A stretch of 64,000 nucleotides of DNA from Hexactinellida sp. DTS-2022. Its lineage: Eukaryota > Porifera > Hexactinellida. The DNA is taken from contig JAPNXP010000001.1 in assembly GCA_028753945.1 (NCBI GenBank), positions 8,918,501 to 8,982,500 of the forward strand, written 5' to 3'. A program made the translations under genes and the position numbers. Shown piece by piece: positions 41,401-51,247 of this stretch. Each line of letters starts with the position of its first letter. Positions within the stretch are counted from its first letter, which is position 1. Below the pieces are notes generated by a model. That model ran no database searches. It was not told where the DNA came from and saw only the letters and a program-made list of their open reading frames with translations.

Positions 41401-42407
41401 TCGTGAGCGTAGTCTCCGACACGGGGCCCGACAGGAGCATAACGGTGCTGTCGGAGACGGAGTCTGTCGGCACAGCGGCAGACGACCCGACCATTCGGTG
41501 GTCCCTGGAGTCAGCTGAGCTCGCGGATAAAACGCCCACGCACGAGGAGCCTATAGTGGAGGCGTGTGTGTCTGAGGAACTAACCAAACGTTCCAAGGAG
41601 TCATTAGTTACGTCAGTGACAGAGAGTCTTGTTAGAGAGTGGGCTAGAGAGTCTGTGGATATCTTCCTGTCAGTGAATTCCCGAAGAGCTCCCTCCCTGC
41701 TGCACAACGTCCGTCCCGTGCTCCTGCAGCTGCCCGAGGAGGAGCTGACAACCGACGAGCAGTCGCCCCTCTCCCCTCCCCAGCCCCCGGCCATCTCGCT
41801 GGAGCTGCAGCAGCAGTCCCTGCTCAAGATAGCAGAGTCGGCCGTCACTTTCTACCGAGACAGACTCACGAAGCAGAGACCTCTGGACATCGGGCAGCTG
41901 CAGTTCTCGCGCAGGAGCGACACTATTCTCCCCATCGCCTACAACCCTGCTGACAGCCCCAACAAACAGGCACACCACCAGATATTCAGACACTTTCTAT
42001 TCGACCTGTCCTACCAAGTTGTATCGGAGCTCAGGACGGAGACAGCGCCCGCTCCAGTGACCCTACAGCCTCCGAAGAAAAAACACAGATCTTTTGAATC
42101 AAGAAAGCTAGCCTACAAGAGCCCGAGGGAGGGGGAGGAGGCAACTTTCGTCGCTAGCCAAGTTAGCGAGCTGATTATTATACCCGCACAGGCCAACAAC
42201 TACCAAGGCAAGAAGGAGGACCCGGTTGAGATCTTACTACTGAGAGAAATGCGGGCAGAAGAGCCTGACTGGATCGACTATTCTCAGCAGGAGTATCTAG
42301 TCAAACTTGAGGCATCTGATTCCATATTCGAATCCATACTTGAGGATGCACTGAGCATTGCAATGGCTATCAGGAGGAAAAGAAGGAGAGCATCGCGACT
42401 ATTTTAA
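26404..42407 (+). CDS. CEP350: CEP350 orthologue, large centrosomal CAP-Gly protein (17 exons)
   Basis: My splice model keeps phase throughout (5,916 nt, 1,971 aa): 26404-26599, 26654-27062, 30270-30593, 30655-30956, 31087-31456, 31706-32197, 32244-32424, 32919-33077, 33510-33652, 38132-38205, 38275-38545, 38623-38758, 38882-38985, 39068-39355, 39712-39871, 39955-40335, 40482-42407. Human CEP350 landmarks recur in order: IQQYMRKQKESRR with QRLQDLYLRQK; MSAINIYARR; LLPSKSHRRHYN; FLDHMIKSFLKK with HQSMLLELRENA; coiled coils; EFDKKILEAQ; a CAP-Gly domain at about 1535-1603 (GTVRYTGTTSFADGIWVGVE, FVKPAKLCKL); and the C-terminal acidic-aromatic block MRAEEPDWIDY. A run of about ten Gln lies near residue 645. 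CEP350 anchors microtubules at centrosomes and centriolar satellites. It is shorter than the human protein (~3,100 aa). Small 5' exons could be missed; the 74-nt exon 10 is the least certain. Confidence 0.92.
27063..30269 (+). repeat. Intron 2 of CEP350: ~78-copy minisatellite derived from a mini-intron
   Basis: The array consists of 41-bp units (acacgcgtactagccccgtc, cctgtgttatgtgttctgtag) and 40-bp variants (gctactag instead of gcgtactag). The 41-bp unit reads gt...ag over 35 bases plus the six exonic bases acacgc. The first unit, 27063-27106, is itself a plausible 44-nt intron. Exon 2 ends cacgc and exon 3 starts acacgcgtac. Variants (gtattat, gtctctg, gtgtatgtg, ttatgtag) recur with a 647-bp higher-order period: ttatgtagacacgctac near 28361 and 29008, and gtctctgtgtatgtg at 28586 and 29233. 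Confidence 0.92.
32541..32590. repeat. Single hairpin repeat unit in CEP350 intron 7
   Basis: tactgtgccgactactacgt then agtggcccagtattgaaatc is the same family as 2563-3085 with a shortened centre (actactacgtagtag). It is flanked by the usual attgccttta. Confidence 0.8.
32603..32712. mobile_element. Tc1-like MITE in CEP350 intron 7
   Basis: It starts tacagtggatgccggttata and ends ccgacatctactgt. Internal gtgcttatatccga segments occur twice. A diverged partial copy is at 17755-17820. TA borders are likely but the right edge is imprecise. Confidence 0.6.
33290..33447. mobile_element. Tc1-like MITE, 'gcgaacaccactgta' family, CEP350 intron 8
   Basis: The right end gctattaggcgaacaccactg is followed by ta. 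The interior has ggggactgaaaaagtaact and gctaatagacgaacttgct. Relatives are at 48617-48806, 55609-55796, 56256-56410 and 57337-57515. The left end is poorly defined. Confidence 0.65.
34680..35645 (+). mobile_element. Helitron-like repeat, copy B, innermost in the nest
   Basis: It begins near aaatctcgattgttgtttgt with a (tg)n run, then gtccggattgtattaaagtg. An internal tandem array follows (34830-35520). It ends with the ccatttccatggtagaaag palindrome and the GC-rich hairpin cluster (ggccgcacagcggcc; gtcgcaaagcgac; gaccgaagggctcgt). It has the same order as copies A (5603-6015) and C (58245-58610), which lack the expanded array. No terminal inverted repeats or target duplication are seen, as expected for a rolling-circle element, but the class is tentative. 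Confidence 0.65.
34830..35520. repeat. ~143-bp tandem repeats within Helitron-like copy B
   Basis: Four to five units start at about 34836, 34977, 35121, 35262 and 35403 (aggtaaacaagtatgctgaa...). Each includes ttgttgttgttgtttacaca and caacctagaagttagctttc. The first three full units are almost identical. Copies A and C carry one unit only. Confidence 0.9.
37050..37770 (+). mobile_element. Helitron-like repeat, second family, copy 1
   Basis: It starts with tttgtttgtttgtgtgtttg then ttcagaattgattgagg, and ends with a GC-rich hairpin segment (agggccgcaggccc; acaagttgt...cagcttgt). The long middle aligns with 60560-61795, for example atttgtgttctgtctgtcta and gttaggggtccactg. The plan (T/G-rich leader with a g(a/t)tt box, AT-rich middle, GC-rich hairpins at the end) is the same as in copies A-C, but the sequence differs. 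Confidence 0.65.
39419..39690. mobile_element. Nested pair of Tc1/mariner-like MITEs in CEP350 intron 14
   Basis: The outer element runs CAGTCATTCCGTTATAACGA to tataacgagagtttgctg, with TA on each side. The inner element at 39447-39548 runs CAGTCAACTCTGCTTAATAG to ctattaagcggagtttactg and is also bounded by TA (39445-39446, 39549-39550). The inner family recurs at 59480-59666. Confidence 0.85.
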
Positions 42408-44078
42408 TGGTTTGTGCTAAGTAAGCTAACTATATAATTATTACTGAACCATAGAACCATAGTATTTCACAATTTTATGTTAATGTATTCCTTATTTGCA
42501 ATCTACTACAAGATACGAGTGCATTAGTACATGTGGCTCATAAATTTAACGTGTGGTTGTATGTAGACTATTGTAGCAATCGTGGAACGATTATAAACAT
42601 ATGGTCTCCAGGCAAGTGTAATCGCCTTGTTATGTTCTTATTCACATTGTATAATTCAGGATCTTCGTCTCGACAGCACATTTGGTAAATTTGTGCCGCT
42701 AAGTGCTTTCCCCGAGAAAAATGAAATAATTTACAAGTCTTCTCTAATGTTATTAGGATTTACTGAAATGCTAATTTAATGCTACAGTTATCCATAGGGA
42801 GTTAGTGAAATGCTCCAGAACCCTTTGGATTTCCAAATTAACAGCATACTGATGTGTCAGTACTTACGATGTATAGCACTTTTGTAATGATTTCATCCTA
42901 GAATGATATGGGGATTCAATCTGTACTTGGCTGCTTATTCTTTTGTCGTAAAGCATTCCTCTGAGCTGAGTTACTACTCTGCTAAAACAGTGCTGGCTTC
43001 ACTATAACACAGCAATGTTCATTAACTGATTAATTAGTACCAATGCAGAACAGGTTTGTAGAAAGATTCGCTTTTGGCGGCTATAATTCGATAAATATAA
43101 TTATCTCATTCTGGGAAATTTACATTTGCTCGTTCATTTGGGATTTTTAGGAATAATTATTAATTAATTAAAACGCAATCTGCTTTCCATTTTAAGGTTG
43201 TAACCGAATACTGATATATTTGTTATCAAAAGTATTTAGTTGAATTTCTCTTGTATGGCGAAGGATAATTGATTATCAAATATACCTGAACAGATCCCGT
43301 GCATGATTGCTAATAATTTCTTTGTGGAATAATTCTTCTTGTATCTAAATCAGGTTTGATTGAATGATTAGACCATGCAAAGTAAATTACAGTAATTGTT
43401 TATCTTCTAAATTTTTAGATAATTCGGGCAATGTCCAATAGATTAAATTTGGGCTATCACACTTGCTTGCATATTTGTTTTAACACAGTTAGCTATAAAC
43501 CCAATTACAGTCAACTCTCGCTATAAGCTTGGAACATGTAAATTCTTTCTTTTTATCCGGATATTCCTTATATACGGATACCGGATAAGAAATAATGCAT
43601 TTAGTTCTCTGGGGAAAATCTCTTTAAACAGCAGTTGAAATTTATTGATTTTGTTTGTATTAATTATGCAAGAATTAAATACGGATATTAAATAATAGAT
43701 AATCAAAAAGTACGGTCTATATACTTCCAAATTATATGGTGATACTTGTAAATTAATACAAATATATTTCACATTGTGCCTCCCATCGAATTGACTATAA
43801 GTAGACCTCAGTAGAACCTCGTCAATACGTACACCAAGGGACCTTCAAAATGTGTACTTATCCGAAATTCGTAATATTAACCAGTGTCATTTTGATTGAA
43901 AAAGCTTTGGAGGGACTGAATCACTGAAATAGTTAATAACTTTTAATTAATTAATAAAAATAACTGGAAATTATCTATCCTAGAATAATTCGTATACAAC
44001 TTAGTACGTAGCAGTTCTATCCATAGTGAATAACCTTATATCTGACTTTCCAAGCTAGAATCTTTCGTCTCAGATAGG
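42408..44078. other. Intergenic region between CEP350 and RPS17
   Basis: No gene recognised. Tc1-like repeat ends occur at about 43508-43800 (acagtcaactctcgctataa ... tccggatattcc ... ttgactata) and at 43805-43900 (gtagaacctcgtcaatacgt). The promoter of the eS17 gene should lie at its right edge; a pyrimidine tract tctttcgtctc (44061-44071) could be a 5'-TOP-like start (inference). Confidence 0.55.
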
Positions 44079-44471
44079 ATGGGACGGGTACGTACAAAGA
44101 CTGTGAAACGAGCATCTCGCCTCATAATTGAAAAGTACTACACAAAACTAAGCTTTGATTTCCACACGAACAAGCGTGTGTGCGAAGAGATAGCTATAAT
44201 TCCTACTAAGCGTCTCCGCAATAAGATCGCTGGCTTTGTCACTCACCTGATGAAGCGCATCCAGAAGGGGCCCGTGCGCGGCATCTCTATCAAGCTGCAG
44301 GAAGAAGAGCGGGAGAGGAGGGACAACTACCAGCCCGAGGAGTCGGCTCTGCACTCAGACCAAACCAAGATGATAGATGTAGATCCCGATACCAACAAGA
44401 TGCTGACCGCTCTGGGGTTTGAAATTCCCAATATGTTAGTGAATCCAATTCCAGGGTACGGGGCACACTAG
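44079..44471 (+). CDS. RPS17: 40S ribosomal protein eS17
   Basis: An intronless 130-aa protein, close to the ~135 aa of animal eS17. Nearly the whole family is readable: [76 protein letters not shown] and [18 protein letters not shown]. It is a component of the small-subunit head. The C-terminus is shortened and changed relative to vertebrates (NPIPGYGAH). Animal RPS17 genes usually have introns, so an uninterrupted frame in an intron-bearing genome is mildly unusual. An expressed retrocopy is possible, but there is no poly(A) tract or second copy in view. Confidence 0.97.
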   Translation: MGRVRTKTVKRASRLIIEKYYTKLSFDFHTNKRVCEEIAIIPTKRLRNKIAGFVTHLMKRIQKGPVRGISIKLQEEERERRDNYQPEESALHSDQTKMIDVDPDTNKMLTALGFEIPNMLVNPIPGYGAH

Positions 44472-44637
44472 TACTTCTGTAGTCTCCGTTAGCTTACTAT
44501 TACTTAGGTTATTCAGCTATTAGTAGATATTGGTGCTAGTAAATGCATGTGTTAGTTTATAGTTAATTATTCGAATTGGATTACTGTATCCTGATATTTG
44601 TGAAACATTAAACTATGGTATTAAGATAAGCTCTGTA

Positions 44638-45240
44638 ATGATAACTGGTATCAGATCGACTTCTCGTCTGCTGAGCAGCCTGAATATCTCGCTGCAACAC
44701 CGCAGGGGCCTCCAAGTCCCCAGTAGCGATGCCAAGCCCTCAAAAGCCGAACCCGCGACCGTAGCACAAGACTTGGAGGAGAAGTTCTACAGAGACATTG
44801 GACTTACTGTGAAAGCGCAGAGTTTAATGGTTCTCGATAGTTACAGTAAATTTATAAAGATGTCAGCCAAATGTTTGCGGATCGAAATAAATCAGGAATT
44901 GTACCTGAACCCCGAGGTGAGGGAGTGGGTTATCCTAAAGTCTCCTTTCAAATACAAGAAACACATGGTGAAGTACCGTCTCAGGACGCACGGACGCTTG
45001 TTTACATTTAACAAGATTACAGGAACAACAGCTGATATCTATTTCGAGTATATACAGAGACACATCCCCGCCGGGGTGTCCATGTCCGTAAAGAAAGTAG
45101 AGATGGACCGATTGCCTTACCTCATCACTAAGTCTCTGATGCAGAACAAAACGATAGAATCTGTAAAGTCAGAAGATGATAAGCAGCGAGCTGAGCGGGC
45201 GGCTCGCGAAGAAACTGTCCGCGGGTATAAGAAGAATTGA
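44638..45240 (+). CDS. MRPS10: Mitochondrial small-subunit ribosomal protein uS10m
   Basis: An intronless 200-aa protein, the same size as human MRPS10. Residues 1-35 are rich in R, S and L and lack acidic residues (MITGIRSTSRLLSSLNISLQ), a likely mitochondrial targeting peptide. The uS10 core follows: LMVLDSYSKFIKMSAKCL, LKSPFKYKKHMVKYRLRTHG and the diagnostic TGTTADIYFEYIQRHIPAGV. It has a charged C-terminal extension. It lies 166 bases after RPS17 on the same strand, so the two translation genes are adjacent but probably have separate promoters. Confidence 0.93.
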   Translation: MITGIRSTSRLLSSLNISLQHRRGLQVPSSDAKPSKAEPATVAQDLEEKFYRDIGLTVKAQSLMVLDSYSKFIKMSAKCLRIEINQELYLNPEVREWVILKSPFKYKKHMVKYRLRTHGRLFTFNKITGTTADIYFEYIQRHIPAGVSMSVKKVEMDRLPYLITKSLMQNKTIESVKSEDDKQRAERAAREETVRGYKKN

Positions 45241-45454
45241 TGTAGTGTAGTATACTGTTATGATAGGTTATTGGCCTTTCACTTTATGTAATACATCTGA
45301 AAAGTGCTTATTATTAGCAGTGGGAAGCATGCGTGAAGTTTGGCTCGAGTAGTTAAATACTGCTGACAACAATTAAATGTCAAAATGAATGAATAATGAA
45401 TTATTTCTGCTTAATTAACCGCATTAGCTTAGAAAGAATAATTAGCTCGGTAGA

Positions 45455-48400
45455 ATGGCTATGTTTACTTCGCATCAGCCCTTAGAGAGACACATGTGTC
45501 TGTGTGAATACACTCCGAAGGAAAAGGATGAGTTGGCATTGGAAAAGGATGACGTGGTACTCGTAGCTCAGAAATTTGAAGACGGATGGTGCTGGGGTAT
45601 TTTGCTAAGAGACCAAGTAGGTAACTTGTAATGTACGCATATAGTATGTAATTATTTTTCAAATACAGTAATTAAGAACAAGTTTAGATATTTCATTTAA
45701 TTAACTTATTTCACGAATCGGAATTTTATCTATCATTTTCACAAAACTGTATTTACTTATCTAAACACTTTCGTTTACTATCCCTAGCGAATAGAAACGT
45801 TCTATCCAAAAACATTTCTGTGTGATAACCGAGTCATGTAGTATAAGCCAATTAAACTACATATGTACCGAACATTCATATGCATTGCCACTACAGAGAC
45901 ATTTTTCTACAATTTAGTTAAGTGGTTAATTAAATTGTTACATACACAAGAGAAGTGAACTGATTAGTTATAAATTCAATTACTTGCATTATTCACAAGT
46001 AACATATGGGAACAAGTACTCTGTGGCCGATATTAACTTGTAAGGTTGCAAATACTTTAATGTGGTAATGTGTACCATGTTGTCCATATCAATAGAATAG
46101 TGTGAAACAATTTAATTACTAATTGATTAATGCCTGATGACTCAGATGATTAATTTCCCATTTAATTTTCCTTCATCACCGAATCCTTGATTTGTTCATT
46201 TTACTGGTTAATTAAGAAATATTTCTAACAGTTAGATAGAGTGCAAACCATTTAATTACATTTCTGTCCGATAATTCGCCAACAATTTATACTTAGAGAA
46301 TTCAAGAGAATTCTCATTGTAAATCCTATAACCAAATTATAATCTATTTATCACAGAATGCCAGTTGTCCCACAGTATGTATTGAAATTTAATTGAATAG
46401 GAGGTGGGAGCCTTCCCGCTGTGCGTCTTGAAGGCTGAGGTATCTCCGATACTCAGGAATAGACACAGAGATAGGGAAGAGGAGCTCGACGAACGTTCTT
46501 CAGTTATCCGGACTCTCTATTTCTCTGAGCTTGGATACAAGAGCCAGATGGGTCTACTCCAGTACTATGTTAACGGACTGGAGCAGGAGACCGCGGGGCT
46601 TATTGTTAACCTTGTGGCTGATCTGAGAAAAATAGCGACTCTCCACGATCTCTCCTGCGAACTGTTCATCCAGCTGGCTTCTCGCGTGGCTGGCTGGGAC
46701 AACAGCTTGACACTAATCAGTAACGTGTTCAGTAAGGTTATGCCGGATCTGAGGAAGATGTACAAATCCTACGCCGAGATCTCCCCCCGTGCATTGGAGC
46801 ACCTGGTACAGATCACAGAGGACAAGCCCATGATGCGACTGCTGGTCGCATTGGAGGAGGCCTGCGAGGTGGATCCATCCAGTCGAGTCACGCAGTCCAT
46901 GAAGAAGCTGAGCGCCATCATACTCAGTCCCCTCACGCACCTGTGCAAGTACCAGCAGCTCCTTAAGCTGCTCAGCGAGCGGACCCCAGACGCCCACCCC
47001 GACTACATATCCATATTGGCGGCAGCTCACGATATGGAGACTCTGTACAAGGACACACAGATTACCCAGAACAACTCACAGAACGAATTGAAGCTGAGAG
47101 AGATCATAGACTCCTTTGAAGAGGACGTGCTAATGATAACCGAGAGAAAGGAGCCGCCGCCTTTAAAACGAAGGTATGCACTGAATCTGCTTAGCTACTG
47201 GCGAACTTAATGATGATATTAACAGAGTAGTAAGCATTTGTAGTATTTTAAACTCCTAAATACCTTAATCACGTTACTACGATGACTCTAAGTTTATTCC
47301 TGAACTGGAAGCTAAATGATTCCTTTTACTTTACGGAGAGGGAGAGCAATTTCCTATTTCTAATATATAGATCTAATTTGAAATTTTCTCATCATGTAAC
47401 TTAGTTAATATCAATCCCTCCCTTAAACTGGTGGTTTATTCCTAAAACGAGACTACAAAGTATAACCAATCCACACCCGCTAGTTTATACTGCATGTTAG
47501 CTCGGGTGCTCTCTCTCCGCTCGTAGCACAGGTACTCAAATTAGTATAAATTATCGATTAATCTGCTTTAGATGACTAACTTGCTTGAGGTATCCAAAAG
47601 AAAGCGAAAGCTGAATTGCCAGCTGATCCTAATCAAGGAAACTGCCATTGCGATCTCTCTCCGAAAGTAGAATTAATCTAATGCAGATAAGTAGGTAAGT
47701 TTGCTACAATAACATACTATAATATTGCCAAACTATGATGCATGCTCTAAATGATCTCGTCCCATAGCGGAAGCAAACGTCTCTCTCTCTTCGGGATGCA
47801 AAAGTCAATAGCTGCGATCGAGAAAATATCCATGAAGGATACATTGAAAAATATGACAGGGGATAAGCTATATGGAGACTTTATGTCTGTGTTCGATCAG
47901 CCGCATAACAGGTTCTACATTTGCGAGGGGAATCTCATCATCAAAAAAACTAAAGTTTATTTTTACCTTTTCAACGATCTTCTGCTTATTGCACAGGTAC
48001 ATATATCAACATACGTATATAAGCTGTAATCATATCGGTTATGACTAGACCATACGTTATTGTATACTACTTTGTTGGTGAATCATTTTATTATAATGAT
48101 TTATAAAGGTATTATAGAATGTCATAACTGTTTTACCTTGTTGATAGTGGATATAATTGTATTGTTTTGTTGCAGAATATCAATTTACTACCTATTCTGC
48201 TATTTCTGTTATAACATCTATTATCATAATTCGAATAATATATGCTTACAAACAGAATAATCACTTCAGGATAATTTATTACAGCCTGGGTACTGAGTAT
48301 GTGTAATTGGATTAATATATCCTATAAACCCTTGCTTAACTGAGTCTCAAATTATTTAATAATAACCTAAGTTTTTTAATTTAGCTAACGAAACCCAAAT

Positions 48401-51247
48401 TGAAGCTAATGTACCGCCTTAACCTGACTCAATCCTGGATTACAGATTTGGATGCGGGAGAAGAGATGACTAACAGCTTTAAAATCGGATCACCAGAGGG
48501 TGTGTATACCTGTGTTGTACAGGGTAACAATAAACAGCTTAAGGAAGTTAGTTACAGAACATTAGCTTACTATCTTATTTGACACTAACTTTGGTGTACG
48601 CCACTGGTTACAAGTACAGTGGAGTTCGCTTAATAGCAACCCGTGTTAGCCACTAAATTTGGTTGCTAATAGGCGAAGTTGATAATAGAAGTATGAAATT
48701 AACTGTATTGTCACGCTTGGGACCCGAAAAGCGGTTGCTAATAAAGCTATATTGCTAATAAAGCTATATTGCTAATAGGGGAGTTGCTAATAAGCAACTT
48801 CCACTGTATATTGAATAAATTCTATTTATATTATCCGTGTAAAATAAGAATTTAATTTAGTTTATGATAAAAGGAGTATACTCTTGACTAATACTTATAA
48901 ATTATTACATAATTTGCTTGCAGAATACAAAGTTCGAAGGTCCCCTTTTATACATACTAACAATAATAACATATGCAATGCCACTGTATAATTAATAGTA
49001 GTTTGTATGATTAACTGTTTCCAGGTTAAGGAACATTGGTTGAAAACTATAAATTCACGAATCTTGGATCAGAAAAAAAAGTTTGAACGCATCCTGTCAA
49101 TGTTCACCGTTCCAACCAGTATTGTTTTCACTGTGGAAGCTATATCAAAAGTGTCCTTTTTGAGGATTTCAGAGTATGAGCTGAACTTTGAGGAGGGAGA
49201 TAAGATCCAAGTGTTCTGTATCTACGATCAACGGTGTAACTATTATAGGCCTGGCCTTCACTTTGGAGAAAGGTATTCAGTGCTATTAGTTAGCACTTAA
49301 TTTATTATTACATTGTTGGGTATTCTCTCAGAGTTTTTTGAAATACATATTTTTAGAAATCCAGATTGGTTGACAATAATTTTATAGCCTCAATGAAGAG
49401 TATTTGCTCTCTCTCCCTCTCTTTAAATTATCAATATTTAGAGTGTTATCTATTTGCCCACAGTATTGTACAAACTTTTCTATTGTTTCCAGGATTTTAA
49501 AAAATGGGTCATCCCCAGCTAATTCACCAGTTCGTTGGTTTTATATTCTGTACTATTTCATGCTTATTATATTTAGAGTTAACATATCCTAATAAAAGAG
49601 AATTCTAATTCGGCCATTGTTCAGTTTTTGGTTCATTGTTCAAGAGTATTTCCCCAGCATTTATTTGGTTGCTAGGAATTTGCTAGGTATTATGTATGTA
49701 TCAATAGATTATAATGTAATATCACTTTTACAACAATGCAAATCCCACATGCAAACAAGTAATTCTCTTTTTATTTGTAATGAAAAATACGTAGCATTAA
49801 TCTTCCAAAAGGAAACCTAGGAACTTGTATTAAAAACATTCCTTATGGTTATGGAGTTTCGTAATATTTCAGATAGTCGTGTAATAGTGCATAGTTTATT
49901 CAAGAGGTTGATATTGATAACTAAAGCATAATCTATTAAATTCATTAAATAACGAGTCTTGATCGCTCGTCCAATTCTGCTTCTTCAATTCTTTAATAAT
50001 TCGGAGAGTGAGCCCGAATCTTGTTTAGCTACTGTATCCGTTTGAAGCTAGTCTCTAGGTTCATTAAAAAATTCACCAATTGTCAACAATAATAAATATT
50101 AATATTAGAGATTTGTAAATACCAATTTGTAATGAGCTCTGTCTCGAATGCAAATGCAATCCTTTCCATAACTCTAATTCCCTCCATACAATCGAGTTTA
50201 ATAATACAATAGTTTAACTTTAAAAGAATATCCCATAATCAAACTTCTTATCTACCTCTACAGATGACCATCACTATACACAAAGGAAACATCTGTCAGA
50301 GTAGATAAGAAGTTAATTGTAACGACGATGATCTCTGTTTAAGTATTCTCTTAACTAACATAATGAGAAGGAAGATCTGTTCTGATTCTATAGAGATTTA
50401 TTGGCGAACTTTTATTCTCCCTGGAAGGCAGGAGTAAAAAATTGAAAAGGAGTAAACCTAAACCAAGGAATGAAAATTAATGATTTTTTAATTTTTTAGA
50501 GAAATTAAGTACTACGTATATTAAATTGCTTACTTTGCAATATGGAAAATTTTACGATTGCAATACTTTCGCCCTTTTAAATATTAAAAAAATAAATCAT
50601 TACTTTTCCTAATCTGTCCTAAACTAGGCTGTGAATAATTTTATTTAGTTAGAACATTTAATTTGAAACTTCTAGTGTTGCAAATGCCTACCAAAATTAT
50701 TTAAAATTAATTTAGATACCAAGATCCCTCCATTCAGTGGCATTATGGAATGTTGCGGAATAAACAAGGCTGGTTCCCGAAAGGGTGTGTTACATTGCCT
50801 GGGAGCGGTGTTTATAACCAAAGTGAGATTAAGCCAATAAAATGGAACCACATTGTGCAGATGAAGAGAGGTCTCTTGGAGTTGAGTGAAGTAGGTTTGC
50901 AAGATATTGAAGATAAGACTGTTGAAGTAAGTTAGAGCTTTCCTTTATACATATAGCATTATTGTTATGATTTTACCTATACATCAACTCTTTAGGTAAA
51001 ATACAGGAGTCGTGTTAAAGAACTGACTCTCCCTTCAAGCTGTACTATCAACGACTTGATAGATTTGTACTTTTCGGATCAAGAAACTCACAACAAAATG
51101 TCTCAATGGAGTCTCGTAGAAGTGTCGACAGACGGTTCTTTTAAAAGAAAATTAAACAAAGAAGAAGACCCCGCTAATATTGTCAATTTCTGGGGGCAAG
51201 GGAAAGAACTGATGAGATTCGTTATTGAAGAAAAGATAATTCACTGA
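45455..51247 (+). CDS. Rho guanine-nucleotide exchange factor, SH3-DH-PH-SH3-RA
   Basis: Seven exons in consistent phase give 678 aa: 45455-45616, 46401-47173, 47768-47996, 48385-48546, 49025-49272, 50716-50926, 50996-51247. Domains: SH3 at about 12-68 (CLCEYTPKEKDELALEKDDV ... DGWCWGI ... GAFPLCVL); DH at about 84-300 (VIRTLYFSELGYKSQMGLLQ; FIQLASRV; LSPLTHLCKYQQLLKLL); PH at about 325-460 (FYICEGNLIIKKTKVYFYLF, ending HWLKTINSRI); a second, more diverged SH3 at about 477-555 (ELNFEEGDKIQVF; QGWFPKGCV); and a C-terminal Ras-association-like domain at about 596-678 (VKELTLPSSCTINDLIDLYF; WSLVEVSTDG; LMRFVIEE). The enzyme would load GTP on Rho/Rac/Cdc42. The RA-like end suggests Ras or Rap input. 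The exon 2 start could be 46404 instead of 46401. I do not recognise a single human orthologue. Confidence 0.85.
48617..48806. mobile_element. Tc1-like MITE in RhoGEF intron 4
   Basis: It starts CAGTGGAGTTCGCTTAATAG and ends gcaacttccactg, with TA on both sides (48615-48616, 48807-48808). The internal gttgctaataaagctatatt is duplicated. It is related to the gcgaacaccactgta family. Confidence 0.85.
49273..50715 (+). other. RhoGEF intron 5 (1.4 kb)
   Basis: AT-rich with no recognisable coding segment. It contains a 73-base foldback at 50242-50314 (aacttcttatctacctctac against gtcagagtagataagaagtt) with a ~27-base loop. Confidence 0.7.

Noticed and set aside
40848..41993. Long minus-strand frames opposite the CAP-Gly exon
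   Set aside because: The plus frame encodes a clear CAP-Gly domain and the CEP350 C-terminus; the minus frames have no recognisable features.
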